From a virus: DNA of 24,417 nucleotides. Where the stretch lies: positions 1 through 24,417 of the IMG/VR virus record IMGVR_UViG_3300044237_000353; one strand, given 5' to 3'. Position numbers and translations under genes: made by a program. Positions 8,301 through 14,174 of this stretch are shown here, in pieces; within the stretch, counting starts at the first letter, position 1; each line of letters opens with the position of its first letter. Below the pieces are notes generated by a model. It saw nothing but the letters and a program-made list of their open reading frames with translations. It ran no database searches and was not told where the DNA came from.

Positions 8301-8621
8301 CAATCTCCTGTAAGTCAAGCACAAGGTGCAGGATCAAATACTAACTCTGATGATAAACAAAGAGATTACTACAATAAAAAAGCAGCAAAGGAGAGAGTTC
8401 ATGCTACTAATGCTATGCATGAAAAGATTCAAGTAACTATTCAAACAGCATTAGCAGCAGTTCAAGCACATAATAGTGGAGTTCAAGCAACGGTTAAGTC
8501 TGAGAACCAAAAAGTTCTTCAGATGCAGAAAGCTGCTAGATCAATGGTAGAAAAAGTAAAAGCTCAGAATAAACGAGGTTCTGGTGCTAGAGGAAACCAA
8601 AACCAATCTGTCATGGGTTAA
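5382..8621 (+). CDS. Tape-measure-like tail protein 2 with degenerate M15-like peptidase motif
   Basis: This 1079-residue protein is a paralogue of the preceding one. The N-termini share I-x-x-YKF, an Ala/Thr-rich helix and N-x-LGG-x-x-x-G, followed by hydrophobic helices (about 105-165) with Lys-rich flanks. The middle (about 400-620) is Gly/Ile/Phe-rich. Around residues 620-720 a different domain appears, with HPNF (His657), then FHSQGLGLNIAD (His690 to Asp700). This resembles the H-x-x-G-x-A-x-D signature of M15/D-Ala-D-Ala carboxypeptidase-like domains, but Asn697 replaces the metal-binding Asp and no second E-x-W-H motif is obvious. The C-terminus (about 970-1079) is Lys/Gln-rich, probably coiled coil. 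It could be a second tape measure or an inner-tail protein. The role is inferred from paralogy and its place before the gp27-like gene. Confidence 0.55.
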   Translation: MNVSPTKINIYKFVSTTGIAAASDAKKQEKATIGIQTKQVEAINQLGGVVNGIAGSLVKIEAIEIARAKALAKKSTEFEPEYTEVKKQKFTFVGKLLEAFKAPNFLKGLLQMLGALFKMLIGVPVLKWLADEKNQKKIVNTFKIIYGVFKAISSFIASAFVTGINSLAKALRGGENMSTWQRVLAFAKGIVAFGAIVVGLKWLNPLRIGKTMKEIGMIFKGFNNALFNFRNALRARRGLKALKHGGGLGGSKFLRRAPGFTKGALITGGILTVGSMVMGGDAEAAEEGGEEEGGEEVPERKMGGPIGKANIGRIVPQQGGLIRGPDTGYPVSMDGGKSTSFIGHGTEKVVGDKKGGGYVIPINNAATRANPYLTAYNEAAAAGLGMSGAMPPEMFIGGLFKGAGNLLKGRTWGGAQRMGTQANFGTGRDGGFGTGTHGSGWPSAWDGKPVGGQTNSPTKKPGLWGQIGNFLTKGDGQTSGAAMIGRMFGNEQAGASIGNIMGIFQGGGSGENGKATGWDIIKGIGGVAGNFLGGSKAGGWINTAMGIGDILKGDGNWASKFRDIAGNFGGTIADLIGGKTGAAIGGFMNSYFNGTAGSIGEMISGMGTQAGTGRIADAANHPGYSGGMGVTDPDGGIKAAKILGRQMLSRGMTVYGHPNFKNNKFSKENAANEKGYDPSGRQPVGGGPFHSQGLGLNIADYRSGDYGARLRNLADFLRGQIDTFKIVQVIYDKWGMWFAGQKEKKGPSKYGYPDSIGVGVAPKTPEETTGVGSQQAVANSQRTIMKNALEGGDGSVGDAALNIRKVLNQADAADKGAKKSDFGGNFFMDLLSKGENTKISDAFMKSSDQKKGLDAFALAQDNEGLTNFLYKKGANEEQATNYMNLIDGDLFTKTPLFNNDDKFSFSTNFKIGNSLYTKDDGKSATDFYAKKNMGITDSEATQRKNNQQERNRGVAFSTSKKDGESLISKAPKTQSPVSQAQGAGSNTNSDDKQRDYYNKKAAKERVHATNAMHEKIQVTIQTALAAVQAHNSGVQATVKSENQKVLQMQKAARSMVEKVKAQNKRGSGARGNQNQSVMG

Positions 8622-8624
8622 ATT

Positions 8625-10034
8625 ATGCCAAGTACAATAAGAAAAAGTTCTATACAAATATCCAGACCTGGTGAGGCACAGTATCGTCTTAGCATGTATA
8701 GAGATGGTGAAAGATTACAGAACAAAGAAGGTGCATTTGATCTAATAACTTTTTGTAGAGGTTGGGAGATATATGAATCTATAGAATTGCATACAATGGA
8801 AGCTGAGTTTATATTTGAAGATGCAGCAGGTTTAATGGGTGCATTAACAGGCACAGAAGTATTCAAGTTAGAAATACAAAGTTTTCCAGTAGATAGAACA
8901 TATTACTTTAGGTCATATGGGATATATGATAGGATAAGAGCAGGACAAACTAATGAAGTATATTTTATTAAATGTTATAGTGACGAGTTCATGAAGAATG
9001 AATCTGTCAATGTGTTTGGTAATTCAGAGGTTATATTTAATAATAATGCAAAAGCAGAAAATATTATTGAGACATTAGTAAAAGATAAAAATTATATTGG
9101 ATCTTCAAAAAGACTTTTTACTGAGGAAACACTAAATGAACATTCATTTATTGCACCTAATTGGAGACCATTTGATGTTATACCTTGGGTCTTGTTAAGA
9201 ACTATTCGTAAATCACAAAAAGGTGGTAGTTTACAGAATGGTTTTGTATTCTTTGAAAATTCTCTGGGATTTCATGCAAAATCATATGATAAAATGATTG
9301 AGGACATAGAAAAACAAAGGGAAAACTCTGAAACAAGTCCTATCACAGGACAAGCAAAGATGTATCAATATGTTCATGATATAAAAAATACAGAAAGTCC
9401 TATTGATAATCAGTTCTTGATTGACTCAGTTGTATTTCCTGATGAGGCAACAACTATGACAAACTTGAGACATGGGATATATTCTGGTTATAGTGTTGGA
9501 TTTGATCCTGTATCAATTACATCATCTAAGATGGGATTGAGTAAAGATATGTCAAGCACAGCATATAATTATAGTCTTGAAGATATATGGCCAAGAATGG
9601 CACATTTAAACGCAGGTAAATCTGTAAATCCATTGGTTAATATGGATACTGATGTTAGAAATCATATGTACAAACCGAAAAGAATTAGATACTGTGGTTT
9701 GCCTAATCAATCATTTGACCCTAAGTTTCAGAATAATCCTCAAGCGTCTTATGAGCAACTTGCAGAACTACAAGCGTACAGGTATATACGGAAAGCAACA
9801 CTCAATCATATCAATCTTAAAATCAGAATACCTGGTAATTTAGATTTGTATCCTGGTTCTGGTATTGACATTATAATTCCTAGTATTGCTAAGTCTGGTG
9901 GTGGATTTGGAAGAAGTACAAGTATTGATCGTAAGTATAGTGGGCGTTACCTGATAAAGACCTTGACGCATTCAATGACTGAAGATATAATGAATACAGA
10001 CTTAGAATTGATGAAAGACTCAATTTTAAGATAA
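8625..10034 (+). CDS. 27: Baseplate hub protein, T4 gp27-like
   Basis: The protein has 469 residues (T4 gp27 has 391) and starts three bases after the previous stop. Features match gp27/gpD-type hub proteins. An N-terminal beta-rich tube-like domain contains SIELHTMEAEFIFEDAAGL (about residues 52-70). A second part has the typical 'PNWRPFDVIPWVLLRTI' helix followed by GFVFFENSLGFHAKS (about 180-225). A late beta domain (about 395-469) contains NLKIRIPGNLDLYPGSGIDI, as in the attachment strand of hub proteins, and closes with LTHSMTEDIMNTDLELMKD. In T4 a gp27 trimer forms the hub collar around the gp5 spike. The gp5-like gene lies about 1.2 kb downstream, separated by the CP12/CpeT island. The family call is fairly secure; exact domain borders are estimates. 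Confidence 0.7.
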   Translation: MPSTIRKSSIQISRPGEAQYRLSMYRDGERLQNKEGAFDLITFCRGWEIYESIELHTMEAEFIFEDAAGLMGALTGTEVFKLEIQSFPVDRTYYFRSYGIYDRIRAGQTNEVYFIKCYSDEFMKNESVNVFGNSEVIFNNNAKAENIIETLVKDKNYIGSSKRLFTEETLNEHSFIAPNWRPFDVIPWVLLRTIRKSQKGGSLQNGFVFFENSLGFHAKSYDKMIEDIEKQRENSETSPITGQAKMYQYVHDIKNTESPIDNQFLIDSVVFPDEATTMTNLRHGIYSGYSVGFDPVSITSSKMGLSKDMSSTAYNYSLEDIWPRMAHLNAGKSVNPLVNMDTDVRNHMYKPKRIRYCGLPNQSFDPKFQNNPQASYEQLAELQAYRYIRKATLNHINLKIRIPGNLDLYPGSGIDIIIPSIAKSGGGFGRSTSIDRKYSGRYLIKTLTHSMTEDIMNTDLELMKDSILR

Positions 10035-10037
10035 ATA
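10030..10037 (+). promoter_or_regulatory. Late promoter core GATAAATA
   Basis: GATAAATA contains the TAA stop of the gp27-like gene (10032-10034) and ends 23 bases before the CP12 ATG. An AGAGGT Shine-Dalgarno-like sequence lies in the short leader. It would drive the CP12-CpeT island with late timing. Confidence 0.6.
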
Positions 10038-10060
10038 GTTCTGTATCACAGAGGTACAAT

Positions 10061-10288
10061 ATGAAAACAATAGAACAACACATCCAATACGACAAAGATC
10101 TAATCGAAAATCCAATGTCATCACCTGCAGCACGCAGACATGCAAAAGCAGAACTTCATGAACTTGAAGAGTATGCAGAGCATCATAAGGCAGAAATCGA
10201 AGCAGGAGATCATCATGATCCTAATGCACTAGAAATTTTCTGTGACTTACATCCTGATGAACCAGAATGTTTAATTTATGACGATTGA
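10061..10288 (+). CDS. cp12: CP12-like Calvin cycle regulator
   Basis: The protein has 75 residues. The C-terminus reads LEIFCDLHPDEPECLIYDD, matching the CP12 C-terminal signature, with the redox Cys pair separated by eight residues (Cys61 and Cys70) and the acidic tyrosine-containing end. The preceding helix (AKAELHELEEYAEHH) corresponds to the CP12 core helix. In cyanobacteria and plants CP12 binds GAPDH and phosphoribulokinase and switches off the Calvin cycle in the dark. Cyanophage copies are thought to divert NADPH and pentoses to phage replication. No Cys lies in the N-terminal half, so the second redox pair of plant CP12 is absent. The gene follows a late promoter and an AGAGGT ribosome-binding site and overlaps the CpeT gene by 11 bases, so the two are probably co-expressed. 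Confidence 0.88.
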   Translation: MKTIEQHIQYDKDLIENPMSSPAARRHAKAELHELEEYAEHHKAEIEAGDHHDPNALEIFCDLHPDEPECLIYDD

Positions 10289-10721
10289 TGACTATCTTTT
10301 AGGTCATTGGCACAACAGACAGCAAGCACAAAGTAATCCCCATTGTTTTTCTCAATGTGAGATAATATGGGAAAAAGAAGGGGATTTTTTTGTTTCAAGG
10401 AACTTTTATAGATCTCAAGAGCATAATCCATATAGACATAAAAGACATAAATGGGTACAAACGTCCTCCACGACAGGTATCATGGAGAACTATCGCCTTG
10501 ACTTGACAAGACATGAAGAATGTGATATGATGTTTACGTTTCACGATGAATCGTGGCATGGTAAACTAGATAGTACGAGATGCCTCGGTGAACGAGGCAA
10601 TCGTATTGTTTCAGAAATACATTTATATGGTGACAAACTTACTTCAAAGGATCAAGGGTTTGACGATAAAGGAAATGTCGTTTGGGGTTCTCCTAATCTG
10701 TTTCATTTCCTTCGGCATTAA
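10278..10721 (+). CDS. cpeT: CpeT-like phycobiliprotein lyase (T-type)
   Basis: The protein has 147 residues. It opens with the hallmark of the CpcT/CpeT family, L-x-GHWHNRQQAQSNP (residues 8-21), followed by the family's predicted beta-barrel pattern: WVQTSSTTGIMENYRLD (about 59-75), CDMMFTFHDESWHGKL (about 82-97), the GERGNRIVSEIHLYGDKL segment (about 104-121), and a C-terminal WGSPNLFHF. Cyanobacterial CpeT (about 195-205 residues) attaches phycoerythrobilin to phycoerythrin. Cyanophage versions are shorter, as here, and from memory of the literature the phage form binds phycoerythrobilin but differs in lyase activity. The start ATGACGATTGATGA overlaps the CP12 end. Its presence points to a host with phycoerythrin-type pigments. 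A GC-rich 7-base-pair hairpin (10581-10599) lies within the gene. Confidence 0.88.
   Translation: MTIDDYLLGHWHNRQQAQSNPHCFSQCEIIWEKEGDFFVSRNFYRSQEHNPYRHKRHKWVQTSSTTGIMENYRLDLTRHEECDMMFTFHDESWHGKLDSTRCLGERGNRIVSEIHLYGDKLTSKDQGFDDKGNVVWGSPNLFHFLRH
10581..10599 (+). other. Strong hairpin inside cpeT
   Basis: TGCCTCG (10581-10587) pairs perfectly with CGAGGCA (10593-10599) around a GTGAA loop. Five of the seven pairs are G-C, unusual in this AT-rich sequence. It lies within the codons for RCLGERGN, and no U run follows. It could be chance, an RNA processing or pausing site, or part of translational control of the overlapping frame that begins nearby. Confidence 0.4.
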
Positions 10722-10791
10722 TGCTTGTACAGCACCAGTGACAGATCCTACTCCTAATCCTTCAACGTTATGGAAATTAAAGAAAAATTAA
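10627..10791 (+). CDS. Candidate small lipoprotein overlapping cpeT
   Basis: This is a 54-residue frame starting at ATG 10627; GTG 10588 and ATG 10675 are alternative starts. It overlaps the end of cpeT out of frame and continues 70 bases past the cpeT stop. The N-terminus has Arg and Lys residues, then a hydrophobic core (FGVLLICFISFGI) and a lipobox-like I-N-A-C. The mature part would be a short Pro/Thr-rich peptide (CTAPVTDPTPNPSTLW). That is the layout of a lipoprotein such as Rz1-type outer-membrane spanins. It overlaps the start of the next gene, which encodes a protein with an N-terminal membrane helix. No good Shine-Dalgarno sequence is visible at 10627. The frame may be accidental, because its first half lies in conserved cpeT sequence, but the second half is not constrained by cpeT. 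Confidence 0.35.
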   Translation: MVTNLLQRIKGLTIKEMSFGVLLICFISFGINACTAPVTDPTPNPSTLWKLKKN

Positions 10792-10985
10792 GAGCACAAG
10801 TAAAAAGTAAATTTTACTATTGGTTCTGGGGACTTGCTACTGTATCAGTATTTGCAGGACAAATGTATGTTGGTAGTGGATACCGTAGAATGGCAGAGAC
10901 ACATGAACAGATTTCTGCAGATTTGAACTTATTAGTAGAGGTTCTTATCACACCTATGACTAGACAAAATCCTAGATATTATTAA
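10770..10985 (+). CDS. Small membrane protein of unknown function
   Basis: The protein has 71 residues. A basic N-terminus (EIKEKLRAQVKSK) is followed by one aromatic-rich transmembrane helix (about residues 16-36, YYWFWGLATVSVFAGQMYVG). A polar, helical stretch of about 30 residues then ends in TRQNPRYY. The positive N-terminus predicts that the C-terminal part faces the periplasm. I do not recognise the family. It lies 48 bases after the cpeT stop and overlaps the candidate lipoprotein frame by 22 bases. An inner-membrane protein overlapping a small lipoprotein resembles spanin pairs, but it is short for an inner spanin. The codon use and membrane segment support a real gene. Confidence 0.65.
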   Translation: MEIKEKLRAQVKSKFYYWFWGLATVSVFAGQMYVGSGYRRMAETHEQISADLNLLVEVLITPMTRQNPRYY

Positions 10986-10986
10986 G

Positions 10987-11031
10987 GAAACCTAAAAACA
11001 TTATAAAATATTGGTGTTTTGTTAGGGTTTC
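10987..11031 (+). terminator. Long imperfect hairpin, possible terminator
   Basis: GAAACCT at 10987-10993 pairs with GGGTTTC at 11025-11031 (six Watson-Crick pairs plus one G-U). The stem continues imperfectly through AAAAAC and GTTTT, with an AT-rich loop. It starts two bases after the stop of the 71-residue gene. No U run follows, so it may be an mRNA 3'-end stabiliser or processing element. I see no gene between 10986 and 11064. Confidence 0.35.
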
Positions 11032-11064
11032 ATGATAAAATAGTATCAGCAAATACAAAACAAT

Positions 11065-11220
11065 ATGAGTGGAGACGCTAGAACAGCACTAAACGAACAA
11101 CCAGTAATTTTTTACTCAGAACATATGACTGAGACGAAAGAGGTCTTAATCCGTATGCATATGAAAGAAGAAACAGTTATCATAAAACCTTGGAGAACAG
11201 GAAGTCGATTACAGGGATAA
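11065..11220 (+). CDS. Small protein of unknown function (51 residues)
   Basis: A frame from ATG 11065 to TAA 11218-11220 encodes 51 residues, beginning MSGDARTALNEQPVIFYSEH and ending IKPWRTGSRLQG. It looks like a compact soluble beta-type protein with a basic tail and has no membrane segment. It fills the space between the hairpin at 10987-11031 and the gp5-like gene, and its stop codon is embedded in the next late promoter (GATAAATA). That architecture, repeated at other real genes here, supports it. No Shine-Dalgarno sequence is obvious upstream. I do not recognise the family. Confidence 0.6.
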   Translation: MSGDARTALNEQPVIFYSEHMTETKEVLIRMHMKEETVIIKPWRTGSRLQG

Positions 11221-11223
11221 ATA
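11216..11223 (+). promoter_or_regulatory. Late promoter core GATAAATA
   Basis: GATAAATA overlaps the TAA of the 51-residue gene and ends 21 bases before the gp5-like ATG. The sequence is identical to the core before CP12, with similar spacing. Confidence 0.65.
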
Positions 11224-11244
11224 ATAAAAAGACTGTGTAAATAA

Positions 11245-13554
11245 ATGGCATCGACCATTGATGGTATATTTAACGAAAGAGAAGTAAACTTTGTCGGTAA
11301 AGACGGTTTCTTTTGGTGGGTTGGTGAGGTTGAAGACAACGAAGACCCTATGGAACTTGGTAGGGTAAAAGTTCGTATCCTTGGATTTTATACAAACTTT
11401 CAAGGAGGAACAGTAGCAGACTTACCTTCTACTGCATTACCTTGGGCAACAGTATTACAACATACGTCACAGGCAGGAAATGACGGACAGGGAGAATCGT
11501 CTGGTCAACTCCAACCTGGTGCTATTGTTATGGGATTCTTCATGGATGGAGAACATGCACAGATGCCTATAGTATTAGGTGTGATGAGAGTTAATAAATC
11601 AGATGCAACTAAAAAGACAAGAGACTTTGCTTTTACAGATCAAAAAATACCAACAGGTGTAGCACCTAATAGTTCTGCTATACATCCTGGCGATAAAAAT
11701 ATAGGAAACCCATTAGCACCATTAAGACAAAGTACAAACAATACAGTAGGAATACCTGGTTCAACTACAACTATAATCGGTGGTAGTGGATCTCCAAAAA
11801 ACATAGGATCATTTAAAGACATAAACGGTAGTTATGCTAACCCAATCAAACCATTAGACCCTACACAACCAATACCTGCAGCGAATGGTGTTGGTGGTCC
11901 TTGGAAAACATTGGAATATAAACTATCATATCTCATAGAAGATCTTGCTAATACTGCTGCTACTCTAGTCAAGGCAGAGGGTGGAGAGTATCTTGATTTA
12001 GTAAGTGGTAAGTTAATTACTAAGGCAGAGTTGACAATTAATATCAATAATTATTTGGGTTCTTTATTTGCTCAAGTAATCTCTGCAATGCGTCAAGCAT
12101 TAATTAATCTAGCAGAAGATCTTAAACTTGCAAACATGCTCTTGTTATCTACAGGAGTTCCATACAATATAATAACTTCAGTTCAAACAGCAATTACAAA
12201 GGTATTGACATCAGCAGTTGCCTTAGATGCTTCTATTGCAACATATACTGCTACACCACTAAAGACAGTCACAGATGTTCTTGACAAATATCTTTCTAAT
12301 TCCTTAAATAAATCTACATTTGTTGTTAATACTGTAGATACTATTACATCTAATATAATTACAGACGTTGCTAAGATAATCAAAGACATTGGTGATCTAA
12401 CTAAATCTATTACTACAACAGTAAATGGTGTAGGAGAAGCAACTACTATAATTACTGCGTGGGAAAAGTCAACTGGTATATTTCATTTACAGGATGCAGT
12501 TAGATATGATGTTGTTAATATTTCAAGTATTATACAACTCATTAATGACTTTGATAGTAAAATATCCAATAGACCTATCAATACAAGTAAGTCTTTAGGA
12601 TGGTATCCTTTAGTTGGTATTACAGATAAAACAAAGACAGAAACTACATTCAGTGACATATATGATGATGCAGATCCATACCTAACTTCTGCAAAGAATC
12701 ATGTCAATGGTTCTTATGAATTGTATTTGGGAACACCTGGTCGTCAGGGTGAAGTACAAAAGAAAGTAAATGGTACAACTCATACATCTTTATTGTATAA
12801 CAACTCACATTACGCAGAGAAAAAAGCAAGAGATCAATATAGAAAAGACAATCCTGATGCTACCGATGCAGAGATTACAGCAGCAGTTGAGTCATATAGA
12901 CTAAAACAGACTAATAATAAAGGTGATATTGGATCAACAGTAGCAGATCATATATCATGGGCAGGTGTATTAACACAAGAAGTTCATGGTGATGACTGTA
13001 AATTAGTAAATGGATCTTACGCAAGAACTATTGATGGTGATTATCATCTTAAGATAACTGGCAACTGTCATTTAGAAGTAGGAGGAGGATTCTTCTTAAG
13101 TGCTGAGGGGTATGATTCAACTACAAATACAACACAGAAACATGCAATTAAATTTGGATCTGATGTTGATATGAATATTGTAGGTGCTGCACTAGAAATG
13201 CATAGTTCTGAGTTTAGATTAAATTCTACTGTATCTAAGATAACTGGAATACAATATGAAAATTCATATCAACAGCAATCAAATAGTGGATTAGAACTAA
13301 CTTTCAATGCAGAAAGTTCTATTCAAATAGTCACTCCACATATATTAGAATTAATCAATACAGAGAAACCAACAAGCAATAAACAACTTGTTGGTAAGAG
13401 AACTGTAGTAAATGGTGGTGTAGAGATTATGATGAAACCAACTAAAGCATCTGATTACTATGTTTCTCTCACTAACACCAAGGCATCATATAAACAGATA
13501 ATACCAGACTCATATACTATCAAGAGAGGAAGTGACACTCTATCAAGTGTCTAA
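11245..13554 (+). CDS. 5: Baseplate hub/central spike protein, T4 gp5-like
   Basis: The protein has 769 residues (T4 gp5 has 575). Residues about 20-118 form the gp5/VgrG OB-fold: FFWWVGEVEDNEDPMELGRV, then VKVRILGF, LPWATVLQHTS, LQPGAIVMGFFMDGE and PIVLGVM. A linker with Gly/Pro/Asn-rich sequence follows (about 120-215). Residues about 220-410 are predicted largely helical (for example FAQVISAMRQALINLAEDLK). I find no T4-lysozyme signature (no Glu-11-aa-Asp pattern near a GIGH motif). A later part (about 570-670) has short repeating strands such as VNGSYARTIDGDYHLKITG, HLEVGG and MNIVGAALEMHS, consistent with a beta-helical spike. It would trimerise under the gp27-like collar and pierce the outer membrane. 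The gene follows its own late promoter. Confidence 0.8.
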   Translation: MASTIDGIFNEREVNFVGKDGFFWWVGEVEDNEDPMELGRVKVRILGFYTNFQGGTVADLPSTALPWATVLQHTSQAGNDGQGESSGQLQPGAIVMGFFMDGEHAQMPIVLGVMRVNKSDATKKTRDFAFTDQKIPTGVAPNSSAIHPGDKNIGNPLAPLRQSTNNTVGIPGSTTTIIGGSGSPKNIGSFKDINGSYANPIKPLDPTQPIPAANGVGGPWKTLEYKLSYLIEDLANTAATLVKAEGGEYLDLVSGKLITKAELTININNYLGSLFAQVISAMRQALINLAEDLKLANMLLLSTGVPYNIITSVQTAITKVLTSAVALDASIATYTATPLKTVTDVLDKYLSNSLNKSTFVVNTVDTITSNIITDVAKIIKDIGDLTKSITTTVNGVGEATTIITAWEKSTGIFHLQDAVRYDVVNISSIIQLINDFDSKISNRPINTSKSLGWYPLVGITDKTKTETTFSDIYDDADPYLTSAKNHVNGSYELYLGTPGRQGEVQKKVNGTTHTSLLYNNSHYAEKKARDQYRKDNPDATDAEITAAVESYRLKQTNNKGDIGSTVADHISWAGVLTQEVHGDDCKLVNGSYARTIDGDYHLKITGNCHLEVGGGFFLSAEGYDSTTNTTQKHAIKFGSDVDMNIVGAALEMHSSEFRLNSTVSKITGIQYENSYQQQSNSGLELTFNAESSIQIVTPHILELINTEKPTSNKQLVGKRTVVNGGVEIMMKPTKASDYYVSLTNTKASYKQIIPDSYTIKRGSDTLSSV

Positions 13555-13562
13555 TGCCACTT
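13534..13562 (+). other. Alternative hairpins at the end of the gp5-like gene
   Basis: GACACT (13534-13539) pairs perfectly with AGTGTC (13546-13551) across the last codons of the gp5-like gene. Alternatively AAGTG (13545-13549) pairs with CACTT (13558-13562) across the stop. The two stems exclude each other. No U run follows, so the site may be a weak terminator, a 3'-end element or chance. Confidence 0.3.
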
Positions 13563-13572
13563 GACTTAATTG

Positions 13573-13580
13573 TCTAAATA
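13573..13580 (+). promoter_or_regulatory. Late promoter core TCTAAATA
   Basis: TCTAAATA lies in the 56-base gap and ends 30 bases before the ATG at 13611. It matches the CTAAATA form seen before the gp26-like gene and would drive the cluster of small genes 13611-14316. Confidence 0.55.
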
Positions 13581-13610
13581 CCTTATACTGAAGGTAATTA
13601 CGAATTTATC

Positions 13611-13823
13611 ATGGAAAAGGATCTTCGACCATATTTGGCACACATCTTTATTAATTTCTCGAAACGTTCTGTTAAGTTAGTAGATGATGAGGGATATGAA
13701 CAAAATGTGATTTTCAAATTTGATGAGGAAGGTGCTGAAGGTTTTGCTGAAACTGTTAACAGCATCAATGATGATCCGCATCTAGACTCTGATATGATTA
13801 CCTATTGTTTCGCAACAGCATGA
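13611..13823 (+). CDS. Small protein of unknown function (70 residues)
   Basis: A 70-residue soluble, acidic protein. It has a short basic segment (FSKRSVKLVDDEGYEQNVIF, about residues 17-36) that looks like two beta strands, then an acidic helix (DEEGAEGFAETVNSI). No signal or membrane segment is seen. It starts after a late promoter, and its TGA stop overlaps the next start as ATGA (13820-13823), so the two genes are translationally coupled. I do not recognise a characterised family. The position between gp5-like and fibre genes suggests a conserved phage late protein, but no function can be stated. Confidence 0.7.
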   Translation: MEKDLRPYLAHIFINFSKRSVKLVDDEGYEQNVIFKFDEEGAEGFAETVNSINDDPHLDSDMITYCFATA

Positions 13824-14083
13824 CAGACATTCAAGACATTACAGCAGAAGAAGCAGTAGCAAACTTGCCTTTTTTGCTGTCATTAACAGAGAGAAATAGA
13901 ACTGTTTGGAGAATTAAAAGTCCTAATGGTTCAGTTGCTCTACTATCACCAGTAATTCAATCAGGTCCTCCTGTAGATAAAGAGGTGATCAATCAAGTTG
14001 AAGAGTTTCGCAACAAGTTTTTGAACGATGAAAGTTCCCAACTGGCAACACCACTCGAAGAAAGAACTGAAGAGGCATCTTAA
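13820..14083 (+). CDS. Small protein of unknown function (87 residues)
   Basis: I choose ATG 13820 (MTDIQDITAEEAVANLPFLL) over the upstream in-frame ATG at 13805, because 13820 forms the ATGA overlap with the previous stop. The 87-residue product is acidic, with a beta-like centre (RTVWRIKSPNGSVALLSPVI, about residues 29-48) and a helical Glu-rich C-terminus. It has no membrane segment or recognised domain. The C-terminal coding sequence overlaps a basic frame in another register (14028-14174). The function is unknown. Confidence 0.65.
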   Translation: MTDIQDITAEEAVANLPFLLSLTERNRTVWRIKSPNGSVALLSPVIQSGPPVDKEVINQVEEFRNKFLNDESSQLATPLEERTEEAS

Positions 14084-14174
14084 ACCTCAGAAACTCCGTC
14101 AAGCTAAAAAACGATTAAAACTGTTCATTTCAAAACTACGGAGGAAAGATGGCGAAGGTAATTCAATTCCCTAG
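14028..14174 (+). CDS. Candidate small, very basic protein (48 residues)
   Basis: A frame from ATG 14028 to TAG 14172-14174 overlaps the previous gene by 56 bases and the next by 26, exactly filling the 65-base gap between them. The product begins MKVPNWQHHSKKELKRHL and continues with Lys/Arg-rich helical sequence (LRQAKKRLKLFISKLRRK), giving a strong net positive charge. Such a peptide could bind nucleic acid. Against it: it is short, has no clear Shine-Dalgarno sequence, and lies in A-rich DNA that easily encodes Lys. In its favour: overlapping chains of small genes are the rule in this region. Confidence 0.4.
   Translation: MKVPNWQHHSKKELKRHLKPQKLRQAKKRLKLFISKLRRKDGEGNSIP

Noticed and set aside
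13555-13610. Possible tRNA or small RNA in the gap after the gp5-like gene
   Set aside because: The gap is too short (56 bases) for a tRNA and has no cloverleaf pairing. The late promoter explains its content.
13805-13819. ATG 13805 as start of the second small gene after gp5
   Set aside because: It lies inside the previous gene without a ribosome-binding site, while ATG 13820 forms a standard ATGA overlap.
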